IMG/VR virus record: IMGVR_UViG_3300009008_001612
Coordinates: 1 to 28,902 of that record
Length of the DNA stretch: 28,902 nt
DNA from: a virus
Reading direction: 5' to 3' (one strand)
Shown: piece after piece, positions 1 through 8,190 of the stretch
Layout of the letters: each line of letters starts with the position of its first letter
How positions within the stretch are numbered: position 1 is the first letter of the stretch
Translations under genes and position numbers: made by a program
The notes under the pieces: model-generated
Told to the model about the DNA's origin: nothing
The model's database searches: none
Seen by the model: only the letters and a program-made list of their open reading frames with translations

Positions 1-65
1 AGTTGACCACTGAAGCCATCATCGACGAAGCTGAGAAGCTTTATCAGTTCGTGCTAAAGAAGTAG
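1..65 (+). CDS. 3' end of an unknown protein (partial)
   Basis: An open frame enters from the left edge and ends at TAG (63-65). The visible C-terminus is about 20 residues, ending in KLYQFVLKK, and looks like a charged amphipathic helix (contains EAIIDEAEKLYQ). The gene begins outside the window and I do not recognise it. It lies just upstream of the tRNA gene, in the same direction. The reading is supported only by an uninterrupted frame with phage-like composition, so it could be spurious. Confidence 0.5.
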   Translation, partial: LTTEAIIDEAEKLYQFVLKK

Positions 66-78
66 CATGATAGCCTCT

Positions 79-98
79 GCACCCGGGCTAAAGGGTGC
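79..98 (+). other. Hairpin upstream of the tRNA
   Basis: GCACCC (79-84) and GGGTGC (93-98) form a perfect 6-bp stem with an 8-nt loop, 7 bases before the tRNA. No T-run follows, so it is a poor intrinsic terminator. The left arm is part of an 8-base direct repeat (CTGCACCC, 77-84) of the tRNA 3' end (173-180). The right arm could therefore pair with either copy. It may act in tRNA processing or be a remnant of a lost tRNA. Confidence 0.4.
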
Positions 99-104
99 GC
101 TATG

Positions 105-181
<77 letters not shown>

Positions 182-203
182 TTTTGTTTAACAAGGAGAG
201 AGA

Positions 204-1325
204 ATGGCTAGAAAAAGCAAACAAACAAAGGCAGGTCGCGTATCTATGCACGATCTTATGAAGCTGGTAAATAAAAAAGCCGGCCGTGAGGTGGCACACG
301 ATCTTACCACTGATAATCCCACTTCGGTTAAGGAGTGGATCCCGACAGGCTCAAGATGGCTTGACTCTATTATTTGTAAGGGCCATCTCGGCGGCATCCC
401 TGTTGGTAAAATTACGGAGATCGCCGGTCTTCAATCGACTGGTAAATCTTATATGGCTGCACAAATTGCCGCCAACGCACAGAAGCAAGGAAAGCTAGTT
501 GTTTATTTTGATTCAGAATCGGCTATTGATCCAGACTTTTTAAGTCGTGCTGGTTGTGATCTGGAAAGCCTGATGTATGTTCAAGCATCGTCGGTTGAAT
601 TTGTACTAGAAACAATCGAAGAATTGCTCGGCGCCGCCGAAGATCCGCTGGTGTTTATTTGGGATTCGTTGGCGTTCACGCCATCTGTTTCAGACGTCGA
701 AGGCGATTTCAATCCCCAATCTACGGTTGCAACAAAAGCTCGTATTTTAGCCAAGGGCATGTCAAAGTTGGTCATCCCCATTGCTGATCAGAAAGCAACA
801 TTTATTGTGCTCAATCAGTTGAAAACTAACATTCCCCACGGCCCGATGGCGAGGCAGATTGCCATGACAACACCTTACGTCACGCCGGGGGGCAAGGCCA
901 TGCATTATTCGTACTCGTTACGCATATGGTTAACCGGCCGAAAGTCCAAAGCAGCCGCTGTGCTGGATGAAAAGGGCTTCAAGATTGGGTCTGAAGTTAA
1001 AGTAAAGCTTGAGAAATCACGCTTTGGGACGGAGGGCAGAAATTGTACCTTCCGAATTCTTTGGGGCACTCGCGATATAGGCATCCAGGACGAGGAGTCG
1101 TGGTTTGACGCCATTAAGGGTTCGAAACACATGCAGTCCGCGGGTTCTTGGTATACTTTATCAATCGGAGACTATTCAAAGAAATTTCAACCTTCTAAGT
1201 GGACTGAACTGGTGAAGGAAGACGAAGAGTTTAGAGCAAAGATACTCGAGCTTATGGAAGTTGAAGTAATTCAAAAGTTTGATAAACGCCAGGGAAGTGC
1301 TGCAGACTTTTACGAAAATGAGTGA
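204..1325 (+). CDS. RecA/UvsX-family recombinase
   Basis: A 373-residue ATP-dependent strand-exchange protein expected to coat single-stranded DNA in recombination-dependent replication and repair. The Walker A motif GLQSTGKS is at about residues 75-82, the acidic ESA segment with the presumed catalytic Glu at about 105-107, and the Walker B strand LVFIWDS at about 149-155. A QLKTNI segment near 205-210 matches the RecA loop region after the NQ sensor. The length fits bacterial RecA (about 350) and T4 UvsX (about 390). ATG at 204 has AAGGAG at 193-198, a good 5-nt spacing. The gene follows the tRNA and precedes a promoter serving the exonuclease gene. RecA-family membership is secure; whether it is closer to RecA or UvsX needs a tree. 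Confidence 0.93.
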   Translation: MARKSKQTKAGRVSMHDLMKLVNKKAGREVAHDLTTDNPTSVKEWIPTGSRWLDSIICKGHLGGIPVGKITEIAGLQSTGKSYMAAQIAANAQKQGKLVVYFDSESAIDPDFLSRAGCDLESLMYVQASSVEFVLETIEELLGAAEDPLVFIWDSLAFTPSVSDVEGDFNPQSTVATKARILAKGMSKLVIPIADQKATFIVLNQLKTNIPHGPMARQIAMTTPYVTPGGKAMHYSYSLRIWLTGRKSKAAAVLDEKGFKIGSEVKVKLEKSRFGTEGRNCTFRILWGTRDIGIQDEESWFDAIKGSKHMQSAGSWYTLSIGDYSKKFQPSKWTELVKEDEEFRAKILELMEVEVIQKFDKRQGSAADFYENE

Positions 1326-1332
1326 ATAGCAC

Positions 1333-1361
1333 TTGACAAAGTTACCAGAAGTGCTTATATT
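1333..1361 (+). promoter_or_regulatory. Sigma70-type promoter with overlapping inverted repeat
   Basis: -35 TTGACA (1333-1338), 17-nt spacer, -10 TATATT (1356-1361). A perfect 7-bp inverted repeat, AGCACTT (1328-1334) and AAGTGCT (1349-1355), overlaps the -35 box and abuts the -10 box. It could be an operator or a weak hairpin for upstream transcripts. The start would be near 1368, driving the VOC and exonuclease genes. Confidence 0.8.
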
Positions 1362-1515
1362 ATTCTTGTAGGCCTGGGGGCCCCATAAACCGCGTTTGAG
1401 CGCTTTCTGCACGATTTCGCGACTCCATATACTCTTAACGCTCTCTGAGTCCTCACGGGGCATTTGTGGGGAGCCCAAGGAGTGGTTAATCTTCAAGGAG
1501 CGAAAGAAAACAAAT
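1362..1515 (+). other. Long untranslated leader
   Basis: About 150 bases between promoter and next start codon, much longer than the other leaders here (about 20-35 nt). It contains the self-complementary run GGGGCCCC near 1377 and possible short stems, such as GGGC/GCCC around 1458-1476. An open frame runs through it in phase with the downstream gene, but I see no good internal start. It may be a structured 5' UTR or encode a small RNA. I recognise no known riboswitch class. Confidence 0.35.
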
Positions 1516-1821
1516 ATGGCCAAAATTGATCACATTGCGCTGGTTGTAGAAGAACCTTCCATCGCCGCCAAGTGGTACGAGTGTAATTTTAATGCTGAGG
1601 TTTTATATAGTGACGACTCATGGGCCATGGCAGAGTTCGAGAATATTAAGATAGCGTTTGTCAAAAAGGGCGCCCATCCAACACACATTGCCTTCGAAGT
1701 CGAAAATTTTGACGACATAGAAGGCAAAGAAAAAACACACAGAGATGGCTCCAAATCTGTTTACAAAAGTGATCCATGGGGTAACATTTACGAGTTAATT
1801 AATTATGAATATGAAAAGTGA
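1516..1821 (+). CDS. Small VOC (glyoxalase/bleomycin-resistance fold) protein
   Basis: A 101-residue single-domain protein of the vicinal oxygen chelate superfamily, whose members are metal-dependent lyases, dioxygenases or drug-binding proteins. It begins with the typical first strand MAKIDHIALVV. HIAFEV follows near residue 57, then DPWGNIYELI near 87-95, the usual D-P-x-G-x-x-x-E-L ending. His6, His57 and Glu93 are candidate metal ligands. ATG at 1516 was chosen because homology starts there. A purine-rich AAGGAG lies 15 nt upstream, which is longer than usual. The end overlaps the exonuclease gene by 17 nt, so the two are co-transcribed from the promoter at 1333. The substrate is unknown. 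Confidence 0.8.
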   Translation: MAKIDHIALVVEEPSIAAKWYECNFNAEVLYSDDSWAMAEFENIKIAFVKKGAHPTHIAFEVENFDDIEGKEKTHRDGSKSVYKSDPWGNIYELINYEYEK

Positions 1822-2800
1822 AAATAAAAGAGTGCTCATCATTGACGCACTGAACATGTATCTACGAGCTTATATCGTAGATCCGAGCCTGTCGCGACAT
1901 GGACAGCCTATTGGCGGCCTTAAGGGCTCCCTAAAGATTCTACAGAAATTGGTGCGCACCACCAAGCCTGACAATGTAATAATTGCTTGGGATGGGCCCG
2001 ATGGGTCACGCAAGCGCAAGACGATGGATAAGAACTACAAACAGGGCCGTAAGCCGATCCGTCTTAACAGAGCGTTCCACAACCTAACGGACGATGAAGA
2101 GATACAGAATAAAGTCTGGCAACAAAGCCGGCTGATTGAATATTTGAATGAAATGCCAATTATTCAGACTATGATCGATCAGGTAGAGGCCGACGATGTT
2201 ATATCATATGTGTGTAACATGTCGCACTACAAGGATTGGCAAAAGATCATCGTATCCAATGACAAAGACTTCATGCAGCTTTGCGAGAACCAGACAGTTC
2301 TGTGGAGACCGACCAAAGATGAACTATTGAACACTAAGAGAATCATTGAACAGACCGGCGTGCACCCAACCAACATGGCTCTGGCTAGGGCAATTATCGG
2401 GGATACCTCTGATAACTTGCCGGGAGTGAGGGGAGTGGGCTTCGGTACGGTTTCTAAAAGATTAAGCTTTTTGAGCGAAGAAGAAACACACACTATTGAT
2501 GGTGTCATTGAACACTGTGAGGCCATGCAAGAGGAAAGTAAATTAAAATTTTACCATAATATAGTTGAAAGTAGGGACCTAATTGAACACAACTATAAGA
2601 TGATGCAACTATACTCCCCACAGATGTCAATTCAATCTAAAACTTTCGTTAAAGAATCAATAGAAAATTTTGAATTTACCTTTAACAAAACTGGCATCCT
2701 AAAGATGATGATTGATGATGGATTTGGTGAGTTAAATTGGGAAGATCTGAAGACTTCCTTAAACAAAATTATAAGTGACTCTATTGACGCGACCGTATAA
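1805..2800 (+). CDS. 5'-3' exonuclease / flap endonuclease (FEN, RNase H-like)
   Basis: A 331-residue member of the FEN/5' nuclease family, like T4 RNase H and the Pol I 5' nuclease domain. Its role is removal of RNA primers and flaps during lagging-strand synthesis. Metal-binding acidic residues are visible in order: D14 (LIIDALN), D63 (AWDGPDG), E128/D130/D131 (VEADDVI), D153/D155 (SNDKDF) and D200/D203 (GDTSDN). A helix-hairpin-helix segment, GVRGVGFGT, follows near 207-215. The start is ATG 1805 or ATG 1811; neither has a strong ribosome site, and translational coupling to the VOC gene it overlaps is likely. All key residues are present, so it should be active. Confidence 0.93.
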   Translation: MNMKSENKRVLIIDALNMYLRAYIVDPSLSRHGQPIGGLKGSLKILQKLVRTTKPDNVIIAWDGPDGSRKRKTMDKNYKQGRKPIRLNRAFHNLTDDEEIQNKVWQQSRLIEYLNEMPIIQTMIDQVEADDVISYVCNMSHYKDWQKIIVSNDKDFMQLCENQTVLWRPTKDELLNTKRIIEQTGVHPTNMALARAIIGDTSDNLPGVRGVGFGTVSKRLSFLSEEETHTIDGVIEHCEAMQEESKLKFYHNIVESRDLIEHNYKMMQLYSPQMSIQSKTFVKESIENFEFTFNKTGILKMMIDDGFGELNWEDLKTSLNKIISDSIDATV

Positions 2801-2816
2801 TAAAGCTAACTTATCC

Positions 2817-2844
2817 TTGACTTTAGGCGAAGGAATGTTATACT
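2817..2844 (+). promoter_or_regulatory. Sigma70-type promoter
   Basis: -35 TTGACT (2817-2822), 16-nt spacer, -10 TATACT (2839-2844). The predicted start is near 2851, about 20 nt before the helicase ATG. Just downstream is TTATAGTGACG (2844-2854), an 11-mer repeated before the last gene of the window. Confidence 0.7.
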
Positions 2845-2870
2845 TATAGTGACGATAGTAAAGGGATAAA

Positions 2871-4259
2871 ATGCTAGCAGAAAAAGTAGACTTTGGAAGG
2901 TACGGAAAAGCCTTCCAGGAAGGGTTGGTTCAACTGATATTTGAGGAACGACCCTTCGCCGATCAGATAACCGAAGTGCTCGATGTAAATTTTTTAGAAC
3001 TTGAATATTTGCGGATATTTGTTACAAAAATTCTACGCCATCGTTCCAAATATGGGAAGCACCCTTCTTCTAATGCATTGGTCACAATTTTGCGAACAGA
3101 ACTCGACAGCGAAGACGAGACTGTTCGAGATCAAGTAAGAGAATACTTCGCCAGAGTACAGGCCAAAGAAGTAAGTGATAGCGACTATATCAAAGAAACA
3201 TCGCTTGAGTTTTGCAGAAAACAAAAACTCAAAGAAGCCATGATGGAGTCTGTTAATTTGCTTCAATCGTGTTCTTTCGATGAGATATCAACTGTTATCA
3301 ACGACGCGCTTAAGCTTGGTTCCGATAACAACTTTGGCTATGATTATTTGATTGACTTTGAAGAACGCTTTAAGCCAAAGTTTAGGAAGCCAGTCACAAC
3401 AGGCTGGTCAGAGATCGATAAGATTGTCAGTGGCGGACTTGGCAAGAATGAGCTTGGGGTGGTTATTGCGCCAACGGGTGCGGGCAAATCAATGGTGCTC
3501 GTCCACTTGGGCACCCAAGCAGTGAAAGAGGGAAAAACCGTAATACACTATACGCTAGAACTTCAAGACACTGTTGTTGCGTCTAGGTATGATAGCTGCA
3601 TAACAAGCTACCCCCTCTCAGAGTTAAAAAGTTTTAAAGATGAAATTTATGATGCGGTCAAAGATATCGATGGAAGGCTGATTGTAAAGGAATACCCTAC
3701 CAAGTCTGCCTCAACAAACACTATTAAAACACATCTTTCGAAGCTTATTAAGAGAGGTATCAAGCCGGCAATGATCGTGATTGACTACGCCGACTTGCTA
3801 AAGCCTGTAACAGTTCGTAAAGAAAAAAGAAACGAGCTTGAGTCAATTTATGAGGAATTGAGAGCAATATCGCAAGAGTTTGAGTGTCCAGTTTGGACTG
3901 CTTCGCAAACCAACCGCTCCGGCTTAAATGCGGAAGTTATTACGATGGAGCAAATCTCAGAAGCATTTAATAAATGTTTTGTCGCAGATTTTATTTTTAC
4001 AATATCGCGCACCATCGAGGATAAACAAAAGAATCAAGCAAAAATGTTCATCGCAAAAAACAGAAACGGGCCCGATGGCATAATTTATGATCTATTTATG
4101 GATACTTCAAATGTGTGTATAAAAATGCTTCCGAAAACTGTGCTGACAAACACCAACAATGGAAGCACTATACCACTAAATCCTGTTCCTAATACGGCTG
4201 CGGAACAGAAAAATATACTGCAGAGCCGGTACGAAAAGTTCAAAACAAGAAGGAAATAA
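2871..4259 (+). CDS. dnaB: Replicative DNA helicase, DnaB/gp41 type
   Basis: A 462-residue hexameric-type helicase that would unwind DNA at the phage fork. The N-terminal region (about 1-150) is helical, as in DnaB-family primase-interacting domains. The RecA-like C-terminal domain has Walker A APTGAGKS (about 200-207), YTLEL with the catalytic-Glu-like position (about 227-231), Walker B MIVIDYADLL (about 301-310) and the SQTNR segment (about 345-349) typical of DnaB motif H3. The length matches T4 gp41 (475) and DnaB (471). It starts at ATG 2871 behind its own promoter with AAGGG at 2861-2865. The ribonucleotide reductase gene follows after 5 bases, so both are probably one transcript. Confidence 0.93.
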   Translation: MLAEKVDFGRYGKAFQEGLVQLIFEERPFADQITEVLDVNFLELEYLRIFVTKILRHRSKYGKHPSSNALVTILRTELDSEDETVRDQVREYFARVQAKEVSDSDYIKETSLEFCRKQKLKEAMMESVNLLQSCSFDEISTVINDALKLGSDNNFGYDYLIDFEERFKPKFRKPVTTGWSEIDKIVSGGLGKNELGVVIAPTGAGKSMVLVHLGTQAVKEGKTVIHYTLELQDTVVASRYDSCITSYPLSELKSFKDEIYDAVKDIDGRLIVKEYPTKSASTNTIKTHLSKLIKRGIKPAMIVIDYADLLKPVTVRKEKRNELESIYEELRAISQEFECPVWTASQTNRSGLNAEVITMEQISEAFNKCFVADFIFTISRTIEDKQKNQAKMFIAKNRNGPDGIIYDLFMDTSNVCIKMLPKTVLTNTNNGSTIPLNPVPNTAAEQKNILQSRYEKFKTRRK

Positions 4260-4264
4260 TTATA

Positions 4265-6229
4265 ATGAGAACAATCGACAACATCAGAAAATTTAAATTA
4301 TCAGACACATTCATTGAGCAATATAGAGAAAAAGAAGTCCCATGGGGCCCCCTTGGATATGTAACGTTCAAGAGGACTTACTCGAGACGCTTAAGCGAGT
4401 TCGACCCAGAGGCTGAAGGCTCCGAAGAGTGGTTCCAGACATGCCGGCGAGTTATTGAGGGCATGTTTAATATGCAAAAGCAGCATGTGTTCCAGCTTGG
4501 ACTCGAGTGGAATGATAACAAGGCACAAAAAACCGCCAAAGATGCCTATGATCGATTGTTTAGTTTAAAATGGACCCCTCCAGGCCGCGGCCTGTGGATG
4601 ATGGGTACCAAATTTGTCGAGGAAAGAACTGCCGCTGGTCTTTTTAATTGTGCCTTTAGATCCACCAAAGATCTAGCTACCAAAGGGGGCTATTTGTTTG
4701 CTTGGATGATGGATGCACTAATGGTTGGCATCGGCGTAGGCTTTGATACTTTAGGCGCCGGCACCGTCACCATCGCCGAACCACAATTTACGAACGATAT
4801 ACATATTATTGACGACTCCCGCGAAGGCTGGGTACATTCAGTTAAATTGCTTTTAGACGGTTACTTCTTCGGTTCGCCAGTGCCAAAATTTGATTATTCT
4901 AGCATTCGGGACCTGGGCGCAGAGATTAAAGGCTTCGGAGGTACGTCTTCGGGCCCTGCACCATTGATTGAGTTGCACAAGAACTTGAAAGAATTATACG
5001 ACAGCCGAATCGGACAACAAATTAGCTCTGTCGACATTGTTGACACTGAAAACTTAGTTGGGAGATGTGTGGTATCAGGAAATGTTCGGCGCTCCGCAGC
5101 GCTCGCCCTCGGTGCGCACGATGACCTTCACTATCTTGAGATGAAAAATGATCAAGAAAAACTTTACCACCACCGATGGGGCTCTAACAACTCTTTCCAC
5201 GCAGTGGTCGGCATGGACTATGAGTGGCATGCTGAGCAGTCGCAAAAAAACGGTGAACCGGGCTACATTTGGCTTGACAATGCACGCACACGCGGCCGCA
5301 TGGCAGATCCTCCACGGGATGACGATAGGAGTGTGATGGGGTTTAACCCCTGTGTAGAACAACAACTTGAAGATGCAGAGCTTTGCTGTTTGGTCGAAAC
5401 ATTCCCAGCGAAACACGAAACGTATGAAGATTATTTAAAAACTTTAAAAATTGCTTACTTATATGGAAAGACCGTTACGCTCTCCAACACTCATTGGCCT
5501 GAGACGAACGCCAAGATGCTAAAGAATAGGCGGATAGGATTGTCTCAGTCGGGTGTTGTGCAGGCATTCAACAAACATGGTCGCCGCGAAATGCTCAACT
5601 GGTGCGACAAGGCCTACGCCCATGTGCAACAGCTTGATGAAGAATACTCAGACTGGCTCTGTATTCCGAAGTCCGTGCGCATGACCTCCATTAAACCATC
5701 TGGCACAGTGTCCCTATTAAACGGTAGCACACCCGGAGTACATTTCCCAGAAGATGAATACTATATTCGCCGCATTAGATTCTCGAAATCTAACGCTATG
5801 CTTGACACTTTAGCGAAAGCGGGTTATAATGTTGAAGAGGACAAGTATTCTCCCAACACTGTATGCGTTGAGTTTCCAGTCCATGAGAAATATTTTGTCA
5901 AAGGAAAAAAAGATGTGAGCATGTGGGAGCAGTTGGAGATCGCTGCACAATATCAGCACTATTGGGCTGACAACTCTGTGTCGATCACTGTAACCTTCCG
6001 GCCCCACGAGGCGCACCAAATCAAGAGTGCGCTAGAAATGTACGAAACCAGACTAAAGGCAGTTTCATTCCTGAAACATGAAGAGACTGGATATGAACAG
6101 GCGCCGTATGAAGCAATTACAAAAGAAAAGTATGAAAAAATCTCAGCAAAAATTAAACCTATCACCAGACTCAAAACCACTGGTGCTTCCGGCACTAAAT
6201 TTTGCGACGGTGAATCTTGTACCTTTTAG
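4265..6229 (+). CDS. nrdJ: Adenosylcobalamin-dependent (class II) ribonucleotide reductase
   Basis: A 654-residue monomeric reductase making deoxyribonucleotides with coenzyme B12. Key residues align with the Lactobacillus leichmannii enzyme. C129 in FNCAF corresponds to reducing Cys119. C363 and E365 in NPCVEQQ correspond to thiyl Cys408 and Glu410. C374 in ELCCLVE corresponds to Cys419, at the identical +11 spacing. The C-terminal shuttle pair lies in KFCDGESCTF. It is shorter than the 739-residue model, so some insertions are missing, but the catalytic set is complete. ATG 4265 has AGGA at 4251-4254. It lies in the helicase operon. The phage thioredoxin at 18016 is a candidate electron donor. 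It needs no oxygen or partner subunit, but depends on host B12. Confidence 0.93.
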   Translation: MRTIDNIRKFKLSDTFIEQYREKEVPWGPLGYVTFKRTYSRRLSEFDPEAEGSEEWFQTCRRVIEGMFNMQKQHVFQLGLEWNDNKAQKTAKDAYDRLFSLKWTPPGRGLWMMGTKFVEERTAAGLFNCAFRSTKDLATKGGYLFAWMMDALMVGIGVGFDTLGAGTVTIAEPQFTNDIHIIDDSREGWVHSVKLLLDGYFFGSPVPKFDYSSIRDLGAEIKGFGGTSSGPAPLIELHKNLKELYDSRIGQQISSVDIVDTENLVGRCVVSGNVRRSAALALGAHDDLHYLEMKNDQEKLYHHRWGSNNSFHAVVGMDYEWHAEQSQKNGEPGYIWLDNARTRGRMADPPRDDDRSVMGFNPCVEQQLEDAELCCLVETFPAKHETYEDYLKTLKIAYLYGKTVTLSNTHWPETNAKMLKNRRIGLSQSGVVQAFNKHGRREMLNWCDKAYAHVQQLDEEYSDWLCIPKSVRMTSIKPSGTVSLLNGSTPGVHFPEDEYYIRRIRFSKSNAMLDTLAKAGYNVEEDKYSPNTVCVEFPVHEKYFVKGKKDVSMWEQLEIAAQYQHYWADNSVSITVTFRPHEAHQIKSALEMYETRLKAVSFLKHEETGYEQAPYEAITKEKYEKISAKIKPITRLKTTGASGTKFCDGESCTF

Positions 6230-6237
6230 GAGGAAAA

Positions 6238-6471
6238 TTGAAAAATTTTAATCACCTTTTTGAAAAGCATGAATTAATTATTAATTGCAAACAAAGAAAT
6301 ACAGAGCTATGCCACTGGAGACCCACCGGCAACATAAAAGCCACTGCTGGTGACAACGTTTGTGTCTCCTTGGTGTGCACCCGGTGTGATGCCCGCACTA
6401 ACGTGTTCTTAGAACACAAGCAATATAAAAATCATGAGAAAATATTACTAAAGGAGATAGAGAGTGTTTAA
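6238..6471 (+). CDS. Small Cys-containing protein, possibly zinc-binding
   Basis: A 77-residue protein that I do not recognise. TTG at 6238 is the chosen start because a consensus AGGAGG lies at 6228-6233, overlapping the end of the reductase gene; an upstream start in the same frame would have no such site. It contains several cysteines and histidines, including ELCHW and a later CVSLVCTRCD segment that looks like half of a zinc ribbon. The tail is lysine-rich. It overlaps the GroES-like gene by 8 nt and so belongs to the same operon. Position alone does not define a role. Confidence 0.75.
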   Translation: MKNFNHLFEKHELIINCKQRNTELCHWRPTGNIKATAGDNVCVSLVCTRCDARTNVFLEHKQYKNHEKILLKEIESV

Positions 6472-6742
6472 GCCAGTCAACAGATATGTTTTAATTAATA
6501 ACACCAAACCAACAGTCGAGAACGAAACTCCCATGGGAATCCTCTTGCCAGACGACTATAAACCAGCAGAGGAAAGATATACATCTTATAACGTGCTTGG
6601 GTGGGCGGATGATATCAGGTTTGACCTGGATAAAGCCGACTCAATTATCGTTGATAACAGCATGATTGAAGAAATTACTGTGGATAACTCGACATATTCT
6701 ATTGTGCAGGATAATTATATCGTGGGGATTATCCGCAAATAG
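6464..6742 (+). CDS. GroES-like co-chaperonin
   Basis: A 92-residue protein with the pattern of the 10-kDa chaperonin family. It opens FKPVNRYVLI, like the PLHDRVLV start of GroES. A stretch resembling the mobile loop follows (ETPMGILLPDD, about 21-31, compare SAGGIVL), then the barrel strands and the closing DNYIVGIIR, like the ESDILAIV end of GroES. The GTG start at 6464 has AAGGAG at 6451-6456. It is co-transcribed with the ribonucleotide reductase, while the GroEL gene lies 17 kb away under its own promoter. It would cap a GroEL ring, either the phage's (24035) or the host's, as T4 gp31 does. Identity is fairly secure by pattern, although conservation is low. Confidence 0.8.
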   Translation: MFKPVNRYVLINNTKPTVENETPMGILLPDDYKPAEERYTSYNVLGWADDIRFDLDKADSIIVDNSMIEEITVDNSTYSIVQDNYIVGIIRK

Positions 6743-6753
6743 GAAAACATTTA

Positions 6754-7659
6754 ATGGACAAGAATTTTTATAACGAGGCGTCCGCGTCCAGATTGGGGTG
6801 GGAGCCTTCGTGGTTCAATGAAAGATTTTTTGACGACCGGCTGACCAGAGCGGTTAAGAAGTATCAGAGATCGAAGGGTCTGCCAGCCGACGGCCTCTGC
6901 GGTCCTGCGACCTTCCGGCGCCTTTGGACCGATCGCCAAGAAAATATTGACGAGCACGCACCGCCGACATGTCACTATTCAAACTACATTGTATACAACG
7001 GAAATTTTACACCCATCAAGTGGGACAAAGTAGTTTTATGGTCTGAAGCCGGCGCCCCCAAAGCGCGCCGCGGCACTTATTACGATTATACCGGAAGGCC
7101 AAAACGAAGGATCAGGTACTTTGTTAACCATTGGGATGTGTGTCTTAATTCTCGGTCTTGCCAAAGAGTGTTAGACAAGAGGGGCATTTCGGTGCATTTC
7201 TTGATCGACAATGATGGTACAATTTACCAAACGATGGATATGCAGCATGCTGCTTGGCATGCCGGCTCTGAACGAACCAACAGACCGTCCATAGGAGTAG
7301 AAATCACCAACGCATATTATCCAAAATATCAAAACTGGTATAAAAGACACGGTTTTGGCGAGCGCCCGATTATCGATAAAGCGTATGTTAATGGAAACGA
7401 AATTGGCCCGTATACGGACTTCTACCCTGAACAAATTAAAGCGCTCAAGGCCTTGTGGAAAGCGGTTAACGCCGCTACCGGCATTCCTCTCGAAACTCCG
7501 CTCAATCAGTTTGGCAATACTTCGAAAAACTATGAACAGCGCGTGGCTTACGGGAAATATAAAGGCTTTGTAAGTCACTACCACGTCAGTAAAAATAAAA
7601 TTGATTGTGCAGGCTTGGATATTAAGGCGCTTTTGGATGAGATAAAGGAAGAAAAATGA
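6754..7659 (+). CDS. Endolysin: N-acetylmuramoyl-L-alanine amidase with peptidoglycan-binding domain
   Basis: A 301-residue zinc amidase that would cut the bond between MurNAc and L-Ala at lysis. Residues about 8-58 form a PG_binding_1 domain (DDRLTRAVKKYQRSKGLPAD followed by GLCGPAT). An Amidase_2 domain (about 115-290) follows. It has FVNHWD with His126, HFLIDNDG at 148-155, HAAWHAG at 165-171 and HYHVSKNKIDCAG, where His277 and Cys285 have the same 8-residue spacing as His122/Cys130 of T7 lysozyme. No signal peptide or membrane segment is seen, so release would need a holin, and none is obvious in this window. The start is ATG 6754. The metzincin gene follows after 3 bases. Confidence 0.92.
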   Translation: MDKNFYNEASASRLGWEPSWFNERFFDDRLTRAVKKYQRSKGLPADGLCGPATFRRLWTDRQENIDEHAPPTCHYSNYIVYNGNFTPIKWDKVVLWSEAGAPKARRGTYYDYTGRPKRRIRYFVNHWDVCLNSRSCQRVLDKRGISVHFLIDNDGTIYQTMDMQHAAWHAGSERTNRPSIGVEITNAYYPKYQNWYKRHGFGERPIIDKAYVNGNEIGPYTDFYPEQIKALKALWKAVNAATGIPLETPLNQFGNTSKNYEQRVAYGKYKGFVSHYHVSKNKIDCAGLDIKALLDEIKEEK

Positions 7660-7662
7660 TTA

Positions 7663-8190
7663 ATGATGTTTTTTCTTCTATTTCTGTTGGCGTTTCAGAC
7701 AAATAACGGAATATCATATCCCGATCATAGATTTTATAAAGCTTCCTATTTCTCACAGAAACCATATCAAAAATATAAATGGACAACAGTACCAAATATT
7801 AGAGTATGTCAGAACACCGAAGTAGCTCTATCGAGAGTTCAGCGCGCCGTAGATTATTGGGAACGCCTCGGGTATGAGTTTGACGAAGTTTATCTGGATC
7901 GTTTTTCATACTGTATGAATCCGAAAGATAATGAGATAGCGATTGTGTTGCCCGAGCAAGGAATTGTTGACGACAAGATGGCCGCTACAAGAATATACAC
8001 AAGCAAGATTACGGGTGAGATAATTAAAGCAAAAATATATATCCTTCCGACGTCGGGCAGAAAAGAACGCGTGCTTGAACACGAAATTGGACACGCTCTT
8101 GGCTGGCAACATTACAATCGTAAAAATCATATTATGCATCCAAATTGGTGGCTCGGCGGTCATAGTTCCTATGGCCTGCAAAAAATGTAG
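7663..8190 (+). CDS. Secreted metzincin (matrixin-like) zinc metalloprotease
   Basis: A 175-residue protein with an N-terminal hydrophobic run (MMFFLLFLLAF), probably a short signal peptide or anchor, so it should act outside the cytoplasm. The zinc site HEIGHALGWQH (140-150) is a complete metzincin HExxHxxGxxH motif. The expected Met-turn HIMHP (Met158) lies 8 residues after it. The preceding region (DYWERLGYEF and following strands) fits the matrixin/astacin fold. The start is ATG 7663 or the adjoining ATG 7666, 3 bases after the amidase stop. A purine-rich GGAAG lies about 12 nt upstream. Partnership with the endolysin suggests a role in envelope breakdown, but modification of the host surface is also possible. 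Confidence 0.88.
   Translation: MMFFLLFLLAFQTNNGISYPDHRFYKASYFSQKPYQKYKWTTVPNIRVCQNTEVALSRVQRAVDYWERLGYEFDEVYLDRFSYCMNPKDNEIAIVLPEQGIVDDKMAATRIYTSKITGEIIKAKIYILPTSGRKERVLEHEIGHALGWQHYNRKNHIMHPNWWLGGHSSYGLQKM

Noticed and set aside
79-98. Rho-independent terminator before the tRNA
   Set aside because: The stem is good but no run of T follows.
1396-1515. N-terminal extension of the VOC protein to a start at 1396
   Set aside because: The fold's first strand begins at Met (1516), and the extra 40 residues look like translated leader rather than protein.
2784-2801. Promoter from TTGACG with TATAAT at the end of the exonuclease gene
   Set aside because: The two boxes are only about 6 bases apart, too close for a sigma70 promoter.
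7171-7584. Open frame of 137 codons on the - strand
   Set aside because: It sits within the amidase domain of the endolysin gene, which carries the conserved zinc ligands; it is a shadow frame.
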